Shown: one piece after another, positions 13,060-26,800 of the stretch
How the letters are laid out: each line of letters opens with the position of its first letter
Numbering within the stretch: position 1 is the first letter of the stretch
NCBI GenBank assembly: GCA_003439945.1
Contig: QVRM01000292.1
Span: forward strand, 120,001-184,000
Direction: 5' to 3'
DNA from: Dermanyssus gallinae
Lineage: Eukaryota; Arthropoda; Arachnida; Mesostigmata; Dermanyssidae
DNA length: 64,000 bases
Position numbers and translations under genes: made by a program
Notes under the pieces: model-generated
Database searches by the model: none
Seen by the model: only the letters and a program-made list of their open reading frames with translations
What the model was told of the DNA's origin: nothing

Positions 13060-13099
<40 letters not shown>

Positions 13100-14167
13100 A
13101 GTAAGTAGTACAGACGAGCCATAAAAGGTGCATTACCTTAACGATGTTGGAAATCAATATAACAAGTATCGATAGGTGTCGATGGCAGCGACATTCTACT
13201 ATGTGAGCAAACATGTTTTGCCAATTCCAAGCATGTTCACAGCAAACCTCATAATCGTTAAGCTGTTAGATAGCTATTGGTAGCACGTAAGCTTCTGCCT
13301 CGCGTAAGTGGTACGCAGTGGAGTCTAGATTAGATAGGCTGACCTACCATTGATACTGGCACGTTCCGAATTGCGCGCTAGAAATGAGCGAGAGAGCCCA
13401 ATGTGTGGACACTTTGCACACGCGGATCCTCACGACGTGTATGTCACCCTGTATTCACGTAATCTGCTTCCGGCGTCAATACATAAATCGTATTCCATAT
13501 GTAGGATCGACCACATGCATCTGTTGGGCGTCTTCGAAAGATGACGAGGTTACAAGGCTATATCTTTGGGGCATGGGGCCCATGAAACTGGCTCGATAAA
13601 GCGGTTCGGTAAGCATTAGTCTGATAAATAACGTTGCTACAAGCTTTATCTGCAGGCGCAGGGTCGTGCGCTGATACGAAGATTCACCGCATAGGGGGGG
13701 GGGGGGGAATCCTTCTTTTTGGATTTCTAAGCAAGAACGGTTTTGGTACCCAAAGATCTCCCGCATTCTCAAGCACTTGGCGTCTACCTTATAGACGCGT
13801 GCTACCTCATGACCGACTAATTTCGTGTGGCTAATTTCCGCAAGAAATTAGCCGTGCGGAAAAAGGAAAAAATCTAAGCTGACATTGTCATTACGATGTT
13901 TTTTAATGCCAAACTCGTTGCAGACGTTGTTTAGGTTTTCAGGAGAAATTAAATCCGAACTCAAACAGCACACATGCTGAGATCTGATTTTTTCACTGAG
14001 CACTAACTATCTTTATGTGGTAGGACGAAGTTTCTCTGTATTGAACCGAATGGCACCATATTTATTTTTCACTTTTCCTTCCTTTCGGTTTCTCTGTATA
14101 TACATAAATATACACTTAGTATTAAGTATGTTGTCCTTACTAACAAATATCTGCTATTTCGTGTTCA

Positions 14168-14236
<69 letters not shown>

Positions 14237-14246
14237 AATAATATAC

Positions 14247-14285
<39 letters not shown>

Positions 14286-17200
14286 AATAATATACATATA
14301 AATATATATATATATTACAGCAAAGTTTCTCATTTCTAAGGTCGGATTGAGTTTTACTTGTAAAGCTTATAATACCCTGACGATGAAACTGTTTTGGCGA
14401 GACAAAAAGAGAAATCGACCCATGTCATCATCATTCACAACCATGCCGGAAGCATTGAGTGCTAGCTGTGAATTTAAATGTCAACCGTCCGGTCTTGTTT
14501 TGAGTTATCCGCGTTGTCTCTGTCAGTTCTAGCCGATGTTATTAGCATTTGTGTTGTCCATAGTAGTGCTGTAAAGCTCTTTATCAAAAGTCATGCAGGT
14601 GTGCACAAAATTATTATGTAAGTTAAACATGTGGAAATAGCTGGCGTGTGCAGAACAAGCTCAGGCGCTGTAGAACTTTGCTCGTATACATACGTATGCG
14701 GGCACCCCTACGGGGGGACGTCCTCCGACGTCAATATCTAAAATTGATTAGAACCACTAAACTAGTTAAACCAATAGTAAAGAAACGACGCTTCCTAAAG
14801 ACATGGCAGGTGTTGGATGAGGTCAGACAACAACACTAACAAGTATAAGCGCCTTTTATCGTCTAAGCTGCACCATCCGCCAGGAGGAAATCGATGAACC
14901 ACTAGTAGGAACAGAACTGTCGAGCGTTCAAAGGTGGTGGTACACTTAACGTCGTTTAGGCAAACATGGCAGCTGTTCTGAAACACATGCTAACCGTAGC
15001 TGTAATTTACGGAACATAATTGGAGAGAATTCCTGTTGAACCATGCAGCAGCAGCGTCTATGACTATGTCGCGGTATGCATAACAACTGAGAATGTCCGA
15101 GAAGTTACAAGGGACGAGTCAAGGCTGCCCGCTTGGTACAACTCTATGCACACACTCTGTCAACGTTTTAGAGCCATCACTCATGCCGAATGAGATTGGA
15201 TTGAACGTTTGACTCTCAAGGAATTCCTGGCATGCCAGACAGCAGAAAGATTTTGTTAGTCAGGCGCCCTAATTTGTCGATGGCCTTGTGCTGATGGCAT
15301 GAACTCGACGTGACGAACCTCGAAAGCTGCTAGAGATCACATCCCGCTTTAGGAAGAGGGTAAATCTAACTGTTAAAACAAAACAAAAAAACGTCCGATC
15401 TTGGAATTTTCAACTCTACAGTAAAATGAGAAATCGAAATGAAGAGAAAAGTCAGGAAGGTCTGTTGACAAACGGCACGCGCAATCCAGACTTCAAGAGT
15501 CTTATGGAAAGTAGTGGTGATCTCAGTAACACACGCAATGTAATGATTGCGAGGTTTAATTCAGAATAACTTTATTTATCATGATTAATTATCAACCATT
15601 TAATCCAGTTTTAAGGATTCGTATGTGTTGCATGGGGAACACATACGAATCCTTAAACTGAACGACATACGAATCCTTAAACTGAACTGAATGAACTCGG
15701 CGCTCCCCACTCGACCAGTGTGGATAGGAAAAAGGTTTCTCCCAGTAATAAGGACAAAACAGCGCAGATCTATGCTAGCACATTGGCCTTTGATGCTGCT
15801 GCAAACAATATAACGATAGCAAACTGAGCTGGTAGTTCGTTTGAAGTAGAAAAGCCGACGACAGGCGTTACTTTGCTAGAGAATTTGTCTATGCAGACAA
15901 ATAGATGGCCACATGCTATCTTATGGATGATCTTTTCCCATGTATACATTGGAGTAAACTCATGGAGCATATGCACAGGCCGAGAATATGCCAGTGAAAT
16001 GTCAGGAAACAGAGTTACCAAGACCTACTATATGCGCAGTGCAAATGTTGTCAGACGCGTAATAACACAGTAGCCGATAAACAGATAAAAAAAAAACGTC
16101 TATGGAGATAAAATCGACTTTAAAGGCAATAGCAGCTACATGGGTAAATAAAAGGCACTGGAATACTTTCACAATAGCGCCGAGGATCTGCATGAATAAT
16201 TCCAAATTGAGAGCGTATACCTCTGACGAAGGCTATGAGAAATCACTACTTCGATCAGAGAGTGTGTACGCGGTGGGCGTATCCTCCCAACGAAAAGCAT
16301 ATATCATCTTGGGACGCAATGAGGTGTGCTACTTAGGATTAAGGACATTGATGAGCACGTGCTGTCCCAACAAGAAACGTTTCGGAAAGATAGAAGAGAG
16401 TCACGTTGTTGAGGTAACATGTAACGTATTCAACTATCCTATACATCACTTGATTCGGTAAAAACGTACGTTGGGGGAGGTTTTGCTGCCGAAGTGATGC
16501 ATTAGTGCTATGGTGGTGGTGATAAAAAAAAATTGTAAATATATTTTCTATTTTATAGAGAGACATATAACAGATTTAAACACGGAAAACGAATGTGTGG
16601 CATTGCAGCATTGTTTCCTGAGGAAGTTTGCGCTCTTCGTTTCAGTCAGACAGTTCAGAGTGACAGGATGATAGAAAAGCTAAACTAAGGTTAGCTTTTA
16701 ACGTGTGCGTTACAGTTTCATCTAAATGCGTACATTACGTGTGCGTCGTCTAGTGATGCGGCGTGCAAATTATTAGCAGTCGATCAGTCATGCGTCTGCT
16801 CGAAATACATAATTTCGGGAAAAAATATTTTGGCATGACGGAGACCTGGTCCCGGTCTTCTCTTCGAGACTGGTGTTCCTCGTCGGAAGCAACGAGACTA
16901 GTATTCCTGCGTCGGAAGCAATGAACAAATAGGCTAGAATTTGCAAGCCAAGCAGATGGATCAAAAAGGCTCCGGAAGGCCGTATGCAAGAACGCATCAC
17001 CGACTTTATTTTTAGACAAGTAGATCAGCGCCTGCTAACCAAAGGATTATTGACTGACATACCAAATATTTGAACGAACGGCGTCAGGCTTGTTGGGCAG
17101 CCACTTTGAGCCAGAGCGAAGAAGTATTGTACTACAGTGTATTTAGGAGGAACGTCTGTCATCTGTACACCCTCAGGGCAAATCAGGGTGTGAGCCTCTC

Positions 17201-20096
17201 GAATCAGCGATGCAGACGAATTCAGTTCATTATACTGTAAAGCGATGCTTTGGACGTTGTTGTGATACTCTGGTCCTTTTCGTACGCGACCTGGACCTAG
17301 GACCGAGGTCTAGTCTTGAGAGAAAGAGACTTTGGCCGGTTAAAGGCACGTATAGTTCAACTGTTTTTATAGGTTAAACATTTTATGGTTAAAATGAAAA
17401 TATGCATCGAATTACATAGGTTACATAAATCAAATTACACTAGACTAGAATTCACCTACAGTAACATAATAGAAAATCAAGTTTGCACCAGCACGTAGGT
17501 GATTGCGCAATTTTATCAGGTCGATCAGGCACATCTCTAATAAAAAGCTACAGAGTACAACAGGTATGAAGTCAGTTAAGAGAGAGAGGGAATTCTTCAG
17601 CTTATCAAGCAGCAGGGTGAAGGGGTGGAACAAAATATGTTAAGGAAAACTTTATATGGCGACACAATTCTATACCACCTTATGCATTCCATCGAAACGC
17701 AACCGAGGGCAACAACAGTTGGAGGACGTAATTTTAGTTATAGTTACTAGTGAGAACGTTTAAGGACATGCAGGGGGAAAACAGAACGTGACATCGAAAC
17801 GAAAATTCTTCACCTTAATTCTTTCTACGTAGATGTGTCAACACGAATGAATTTATAGTGCGAAAGTTGATTTATTTATTTATACATGACATCTTTATAT
17901 AACTGTTTTTTATGTTAGCACTTTGGAGATGTGGTTTGCAAAACGCTTGCACTTGCCAAAGCTTAAACTTGCCCGACACAAAGTTGGGATGGGAAACACG
18001 ACTGAAATATACTTGCACACGGCAAACTGCATTTGTCGTTGGTTTTTGTAGAGTGACAGATCGCTGCGATGCTTATAGTGATAGGATTCGACTTTAGGCT
18101 ATCCGAAGTGAAGTGTATGCTAGGGTGTTCAAATCTCTCGTTCATTAAAATTACAAAACACGACCAAGTCTGGTGGCATGCCCTGATGAGAAGCGCTTTG
18201 AGCTGGTCGCTCGTTGTCGTCGCCCGTAGACCTGGGTGGTGCTTTCAGATTACGCGCAGTTAGGATTTTAATGAGGAGCTATTTTTGGCAATGCCGGTCA
18301 GCAATGCTGTGCTGAGTAGCTTCCAGGTGTTTTTCTGCTCGGACAATTTCTATGCGTTCGAAAATCTAGCCTAGTGTGATTTGTAGGGAGGGTGGATGCA
18401 GGGGAAGGGCCTTCAAATTACTATTAATTTCCTTTGTACGATCAAATAATTCCTATTCTAGCCACACAGCAAATAAACAAGAGCATAAGACACCACAAAA
18501 GCTGTTACTGTTTGTGGTTTAGTGCTTCAGACCTCTGACGGGTGCATATATATATAGCTTACCTCAAAGAAGATTTGTCCCTACATGTCTAAAGGGCATT
18601 TTTTTGCGAAAAGGTAAAAATATGCCGTTTGCACGGCACTCTTTAACAAGTGCATAGAAACAACTAGAGTTCTAGCAGCCTCGTTCGGAATGTTCGCTAA
18701 TGTCACCCATAGAGAGATCCTCATGGAGAAGCTAGTCGCCACGAGCGTGGGCCCACGAGTCTTACTAATACTGGTAACTATCCTGAAAGCAAACTTGGTC
18801 ATTCTAGATGAGAGCATTTAGAAACACTGAGGCTTCCTGCAAACCACTTGCTGTCCCAGGGCGATAATCTCAGGCTGTTTTTATTCTCAGTCATACTCAG
18901 TTTTTTATCAGACCCTCGATCGATGCCCTCTAGCCCTGTGTTCGCATAGCTTTCTATGTTTATCATCTCGTGGTATATAGTAGAATGTTTATGGATCTAA
19001 AATGATCTCTGATGATGCTGGCGCAAACTCTGGAGCAAAATTTGTCTCGGAGCTTACTTATCTGGGTGTAAAGCTAACGCCAAGCGGCGCATGACCTCGC
19101 CATGACCTCAACCCGGCGCCACGGAAGCTCTCACTAAAGATAGCCCTAATGTTGTTCAACCTAGAGGTCGCCTCGCTGGCATCATATGGTATCACACTAA
19201 TTTAAATTTTTCGGGCTGATCCTCAGCCAAGATTTAAGGTCCACGGGACTGCTTTTTGCATTACTTCATAGCCGGACCCCGTAAATTACAAATTTGCAAC
19301 GGTGGGGCTCGAACCCGCACACCTATGTGTCTCCTCTGGTCGTGAGGAGCAGGCGAATGCACCACACCACCGGGCTCGACATCACACTAAATAGGAAGAC
19401 CTATTAGCTCAGAAGGCAAACGCTCTCGAGTTAAGGCAACGTTCTTCTAGAGAGCTTTAGGCCTTCCTAGAAACACACAGAACAGTCTAACTTATAGTCT
19501 GTCGAGGAGTACGCCGTTCATCAATGCTGTGGTAAACCGCTGTGCCATCATACTGGGCTTCCATAACCCTTGCGATGAGTGCCGCTGTATATTTTGCGAC
19601 CTCATTTGCACTAAATATCATCATAGGACCCTGGGTGTTTTGTGTAGGTGATATGTTTCAAATCTGCACATATAGCATATTCTATATATGCTTAACGAAA
19701 ACGAATGCCGCTTTCGAGACTTAATAAATTAGCTTCTTTCCTATATGTCTATGTAAACCGGTTTTGCATTTTATTATAGTCTCTTTTTTCTTATCTTTCA
19801 TTTTCTTGTCTTTTAAGTTTAAACAGCGTTAAAAAAAGTAAACTATTTTCTTCCGGTTGCTAAATCGGGCGGAAACTAAGTAGTAGTCAATAAGTTCGTT
19901 TTTTAAATTTAAAAACAAATGCTTTATAGTGATCGCGTTGTAGGCAAGGTCATTGTCGAATATACGACGAGGACATTTCACAAACTATTTCAATGTTCAA
20001 TTGCACGTGAAACAAACGCACCTAAACCCACGCGAGCAGAGTACGGTCGCAACAATGCGTCCAAACCTATTACTAATTGTTTGTGTCATATGTATA

Positions 20097-20139
<43 letters not shown>

Positions 20140-22097
20140 TTGTGTTCGTCGTTGACCGGTAGCTTAAGTAGTAGAAAAGTCCTAATACGTATACATACTA
20201 CTTCCGGCTTGTCGGCGGCTTCCTCTATGGCGATTTGTGCCGTTATTTCGATGTTGTGCTTGTTGGTACTCAATGTTGTAACACTACTAATATGATTCAC
20301 ATGTTGTTACACTAATACAACAACTACTACTACTACTACTACTGCTACCACTGTTATTGCTGCTGCTGCAGCTGCAGCAGCAGCTGCTGACATGATTATG
20401 ATGAAACTAAAAACATCTGCTCTCTCTTCCTCTTATGGCTTATGTGTGGTACAGTTGCGCCAGTTTCGTTGCCAGTAAGCGTCGTGCCATCGTTGGCCGG
20501 CTCGTCACGAGTGACGGGCGTCACGTTGTGTCCGTCGGCAGGGGCGGCAGCGGCCGCGGTCACGGCGACGAACACCAGTTGGACGTCATCATCGTCATCA
20601 TCATCATCATCACCTTTTCTATCATCATCATCATCATCATCATCAACATCATTATCGTCAGCATCAGCACCACTAGTAGTAGCATCATCAGCATCTTCAT
20701 CATCGTCAGCGAACCCCTCAATGGTGTCGTTGGCAGCGCCGGCCCCCAATGGGGCCTCAACGAGCCCCTCGCCGGGCCACCGAGGGAGCGGTGGTGGCGG
20801 CGGACACGGCGGGAGCGGCCATGGCGGGGGTCATCACAGCGCCACGCTGGCCGGCAACAGCCAACGCCTGCAGAGAAACACCGCCGAGAAGCAGCGTCGC
20901 GACAAGCTCACGTCGTCAATCGCCGAACTCGCCACGCTCGTGCCGATGGCCGGCATGTCGAGTAAACGCCTCGACAAGGTCTCCATTCTCAGGTGCGTTA
21001 ACTCTCGGCCGGGTCTTCGTCGCCGGACGTGCGGTGAGGCACTGCTGAGGTCGTTGATCGCAGCAGCGGCGGCGTCGGCGCATAAAAGCATACAGCAAGC
21101 ACCCACCATGGTTTAACGATTAACATGTCGAGGACAAAGGCTATAATGTTCTGTTGCGGGAAGAGGGAGGGAGGAAGGGAAAGAGGGTGGATGGTTGGTC
21201 ATGCCTGCGATGCCCGCAGGACCACTAACGAAATATATGTATATCCAAGAATTGTATGTATATCTAAGCTAATATTCAAATGAGTATGGCAGTTTAGCGT
21301 ACATAACCGAATGAACAGATGCATACATACGCACCACATGCATGCATACGCGCCACATGTGCATAGAACTTCTGATCGTCATTTGAATTTACATTTCGAA
21401 TTTCACGATGTTTTTGTCACACATACCCTTCTTCCCTATCTCGGCCTCACCTATGTTCTCTCTCTCCCCTGCTTTCTCTCTCTCTCTCTCTCTTTCGGAC
21501 CTCATCTCTCTGTGTGGTAACGAAACAGGCTGAGTGCAGCGCACATTCGAATCCACCAGACCCCGCTCGTGAGTCGTTCGTACTATTCGACGACCGATCA
21601 GAGCAGTCAGGGCCAGTCCAAGTCAGGGCCGATTCGACGAAAGAAACGCTGGCGGCCTTCGTACGTCAACCCGGGCCACCTGCGTGAGCTCATGGACGTC
21701 CTCGAGGGATTTATGCTCATCACGAACATGCACGGCAAGATCATCTACGTTTCGCCGACCGTCGAGCGATTCCTCGGTCATCAACATGTACGTTTTTGCA
21801 TTTTGCATACGGATGTGAACGCAAACAATAGTGGCGCGACCTATGGCCCCCGACGGGGAGGGACAAGCTATAGCGTGGGTGTTGTTGCATCTGCATTTGA
21901 CATTCGCCTCCTCGCATCGGGGGTCGGGGGGGGGGGAGATGGCGGTGTAGTCACTGACCCGAGCGTAGAAACACTGATGCCAGTTTGCGTCGTTCCTCTA
22001 TTATGCGGCGATAGGGCTTGGGGTACCTAGTCGGAAAGGTGTTCACATATATGCATTCACTGCGTTGCTTCGTAAAATAATAATAATAATAATAGTG

Positions 22098-22172
<75 letters not shown>

Positions 22173-23037
22173 GGATCTCCTCTTCATTTAGATACCTGGC
22201 CTACCCTACTTCTTGGGTTTTTTGTCTCATTCTTTTTCTTGGTCATAGCCCCCGACCGTCGTAGACTCTAGCATTAACTATATGAAAACCGTATACCACG
22301 AAAGTGGCCAATTTAAAAGTAGTCGGTCCTGGGCTTTGAATTCGAACCAACGACCTCAAACGACTGCAAAGCAATGGCTTTCCTGCTACGCCATTGAGAT
22401 ATTTCCTAGACAAATCCATGCTTTTCGGCGCGCCTAGTCCGTTCCCTGTCACTTCTTTTTTTTATCGCGAGCACGACGAGTCGTTTCGTCTGATTGAGGG
22501 CGCCGATCTTTCCGCCGTTTCAGATCGAGATGATCGGGCATTCCATTTTCTCGTTCATGCATGCTGCCGACGTGGAGACGGTTCACGCGAAGCTGCAGTC
22601 CCTATTTTCGGCCAAGGAGCAGTACCGAGTCGTCGGCGACCAGCTTATCTGCGATGATGTCTCATTTTTCTGCCGCATTCGCGAGAAGAGCCAACCGCGC
22701 TCCGAGGTCATCACGTATCAGGTTGGTTACGTTGCCCGCCTTCCGCCCATGCCCACTTCTCTGATTCTGTTGTTGGAACTTCTGGTGACTTGACCAGTTG
22801 CGTGCATATGATGCAGTTTTAAACGTGCACGACCAAGAATAGAGTATCACAGTAGGAAGAGGTCTCTAGCGGCATAATGCTAGCGGCAGCACTTGTAGTA
22901 TTGGAGTATTAGTTGCAGTTTAGCGGTTGTATCATTGTGGCTCATTTTTCTGCAGTTGGCATAGCAGAGTTTCGTTGCAACTGCCACCTGGAGTCAGTTC
23001 CCCTACACCTCCTGCTTTATCTTGTTCTCCCTTGCAA

Positions 23038-23097
<60 letters not shown>

Positions 23098-23475
23098 AAT
23101 TACAACTCAATTTCCGTTCCTCCCAAATCGTAATAATCCTCAATCATAATCATCGCCTTATGCGCGTATGCATTCGTGACTGCGTATGGCGTACTCCATA
23201 CAGGTTATCTACGCTGTTGGTCGCATCACGGGACCGGCGCAGTCTGAAGCCACCGCAGGTTCACCACTTGGCAGCACGGGGACAATGACAACAACAACGA
23301 GCCCGTTCTCCAACAATTCGCACTTTCTGCTGAAAGCTTTCGTCCGAATCCTCAATGCATCGCCCTACAAGGAGCTTTCACTAGTCGACGCCAACCGGGT
23401 AAGTCTTGAGTCTTTTTAGAACTTTTTGTGCGCACGAACTGATAGACATTTCCCTTTTTCGCTCAATGTATCCCT

Positions 23476-23523
<48 letters not shown>

Positions 23524-23767
23524 AGGATTTTCTGGCTTAGAGAACCCGTGACCACACGTTCGCGCAGAGACAACTAGAATTAAAACATTTTTTAAGGAGG
23601 TTGTTTTTAATTCTAGACTATCCTCCGTCCCCTACGGGCTTGGAACTCAACCTGAGGTATTTCTTCAAAGCACCGAGAACCGGACATGTTAAGATATCTA
23701 GGGTTTCCCTAACAGTCCTTGTGGCAGCATGGCCGCTGGCGCAGAGACAACTGACCACTCTAAAGTG

Positions 23768-23826
<59 letters not shown>

Positions 23827-26800
23827 AAGGCTTGCGTTAGAAGACAGCACTTCATAGCTAGTTATTTTCTAGATCGGCAAAGAATACCCGCTTAGACCCG
23901 CAGACGATTGCAGTCTGCATTTGCAATAATCTTGCAATGGCGGCAACCAATGCGACGATTCGTTTGCGATGGCCATGCCGGTGGCTGACGATGGTGCGCC
24001 TGAGTAGAACAAAGTCATATTCTCTGCACAAATGTACGGGTGTCGTGCCACGCATCGGCTGATCATCAGCTGAACGTCAGCATGGGTGGCTTTACGATTA
24101 GGCTCAACGGAAAAGACTACGGCAGTACGCTGCTGCCATCATCCGCTGCCCCATTCGATGGACAAACAATTTCTGATCAATTGTGCGACCGAAACTTCGC
24201 CGACATGACTGCGGTAACAACCTTGAGAAACTTGCGCCATTACCGGATATGCTGATGTGCATACATTTTGATAGCTTTAGTTTAGTTTGTATCGTGATGG
24301 TGTCACAGCACCGGATGGTGTAGCAAAAGCGGCAAATGAAGACTGCGTGCCAATAGTGATAGTCGTCGCTATTAATACATTCGATACAAGAAAGCCTTCT
24401 TGCCTAAGCCAAAAAGCCAATCGACTGACGCACGGGTTTGGGCCGGCGAACATTTGTGGACGCGCGACTTCGTAGACTTTGCGAATCTGAATATACACGG
24501 CTACAGCTGACAGACACATCAGCATTGACCAGCAAACCAAAGTTAATTGCGTCGCCAGTGGTCACCGCCAGTGCAGCGAGCGGTTGTAATAATCAACAAC
24601 AATAGTACAATCAACAAATAGACAGTAGAACAGCGAACACAAGTCAAGCAGGCAAGCCTCCCTTTGACCTCTCGACTTCTACTGGGCGGCGAATTTTCCT
24701 CGACCAACACAAAACAAAATGTTTCCGTGTTTCATCCGGTCGTTTCTCTCATTTGCTGGCAAGAGATGGAGGCAGTGATGCTTCGGTTAGCCGCCGTGGA
24801 ATGGACCGGCGACACGATAGTTTCTTCCTTTGAGCAAGACCAATTGAGTGAGAGAAAGAGAGGGAGGGGGAACTGGAGAATAGAAAACATGCATTCGTAC
24901 GTCACGCAGTGGGATGAGTCCTGATGACTGATAATATTGATTGTTATTATTGTTAAGTATATTTTATTATTATTGTAATTTATTAAGTGCCCAGTGTGCT
25001 GTACGACGAACGAACGTCTATACTACATTAATTATAGGTTGTTCTGCGTTGTCAGTCCACTAATCTCCAAAAAGAAAGAAGTCAGTTCCTTTACACTAAT
25101 TAGTCAGAAAACGAATGGGTTTCAAGGTCTCGATTGTGACAGGCACGAAGATGCCTCTCTTACGTAGGCCCAAAATATGTGCTCAGTTTCATATTGTCGG
25201 CGTGTTCGGTTCCCTATCCCGACTCGATTAAGCTATGATGCAAATAGGATACGCCCGCCGTATATGAGGCCGTCACGTCTCAGACTATGCATGTCTCTAA
25301 CCCCCATAATTGGATGATCACTCACCTTAAGCTTTAATCAAGCTTTGCTTCATTGCTAATAAGCAAGCCTCTTGATTCGATTGGAACTGAGCTTCGTTCC
25401 AGCCTTCACTAAAGTAACACTGTGCCACTAAAACACGGCGCGCTTCATTGGGTGTTCAAGGGTCTCGAAAACTTCTCTGGCCGACGTTTTGCATAAACAT
25501 TTATATTGCATGTATATTGCATTTATTCAGCGTATGTTCACTGTGGCGTCTCTCTAGCGGGTTAAGAGCAAGAACACGCCTTCTTTAGTATAATCTACTT
25601 TGTTGGACTCATTCCTAATTATATACATATATGTGACCATCTCATTCATAACAAGACGATCTTAGATCTGCTTTACTCTTAAGAACCTCTCGTCGAATGT
25701 GATAATAATAATAATAATAATAATAATACTGTTTGCATACATTCGCAGTTTGGATTATGCTCTCGTCCATCATAGCTTCACCTGTTGCAACAAGTAGTAT
25801 TGAGAGCGAGTAGTATTGGCAGTACAATTAACAATTTGCCAATTTTTCAATGCCAACACTACTATTTTTTTTTTTACTACACTACTACTAGTGAGTTTTT
25901 TTTTACTTTTACACTACTAGTGAGTAGTATTAGCAGTATTGAGAACAATTAAGGGCTCAAGGCATTGCCCCTAGGCCTCGCCAGTCGTCTACACAGCTTC
26001 CCCAACGGCTCCCACACCATGAGCAATATGTACTACATTCTGCTTTAGTATACTGGCCAGCAGTCTGAGCATTATGCCGACGCCCCCTTTTCGGCTGTCT
26101 GTTCAATTATTCTTGTCTGTTCAATGTTTTTCTTCCTGCGGCCGAGCCGGGGGTGACTTCTAGGTATAGAAAAACTGCAAGTACAACAAGTACTTTCGGG
26201 GTCGTGACACCGTATCCCAGACGGCCCTCATTAATCTCCATATGGTCCTTAGCGTCGATTTCCCTCGTCGGAACCCGCGTTGCTCCCCGTGCATGAATCC
26301 TGTTCTGCCTGTAAAGTGTTCTAGTTTTTTGCTACAATTTTCTGAAATATTTTATACAAATAACTCTGTATCGCTATCCACCTTCTCTTTCGCAATTCCC
26401 TATTCACTTGCAAACGACTACCTCGACAAAGGAACTGAGTCTTCTTACTTGGCGGAACGGATAGCCACATAGGAGCGCACGACTCGCAACATATAAATAA
26501 AGTTAAATTTATTCATTGTGAGCAATCACGAACGGTGGGCACATGAGTATTGAGTCCCTGCGAACGTGTGCACCTTTACGAAGGGTCCAATGTAGAGACC
26601 AACGATCTCTGGAGGGTTCCCCGAACCGAGGCCACGTTGCCCCGTTGCACATTCAGCGATAGGCGCTGTCTGAGAAAATCGTCCGCTCGCCTATCACCAG
26701 CTATCAAATAAAGTCCACGCCTATTAATAAAGTTTAATATAAACATAAATTGGGTAAAGCAAATTTCTAGTAGCAGACACAAGAGGAGCACACAAGTATT

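Larger units (their letters stand above)
12844..20454 (+). other. Intron 1 of Met-like gene (7.6 kb)
   Basis: It starts GTAATC and ends TACAG. It contains a tRNA-like sequence at 12938-13015, (TA)n tracts at 13062-13100, 14171-14313 and 20096-20138, an RT relic (14648-15470), a strong hairpin (15606-15660), a possible gypsy integrase relic (15770-16010), and a LINE relic interrupted by a SINE (18990-19720). I see nothing identifiable in 16020-18980 beyond short unsupported ORFs. Confidence 0.8.

Noticed and set aside
16102..16461. 119-residue plus-strand frame in intron 1
   Set aside because: No recognisable family, neutral codon usage, and it lies inside an intron full of relics.
22325..22410. 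Functional tRNA-Cys gene
   Set aside because: Acceptor-stem strands do not pair and the T-arm is imperfect, so it is listed only as tRNA-like.
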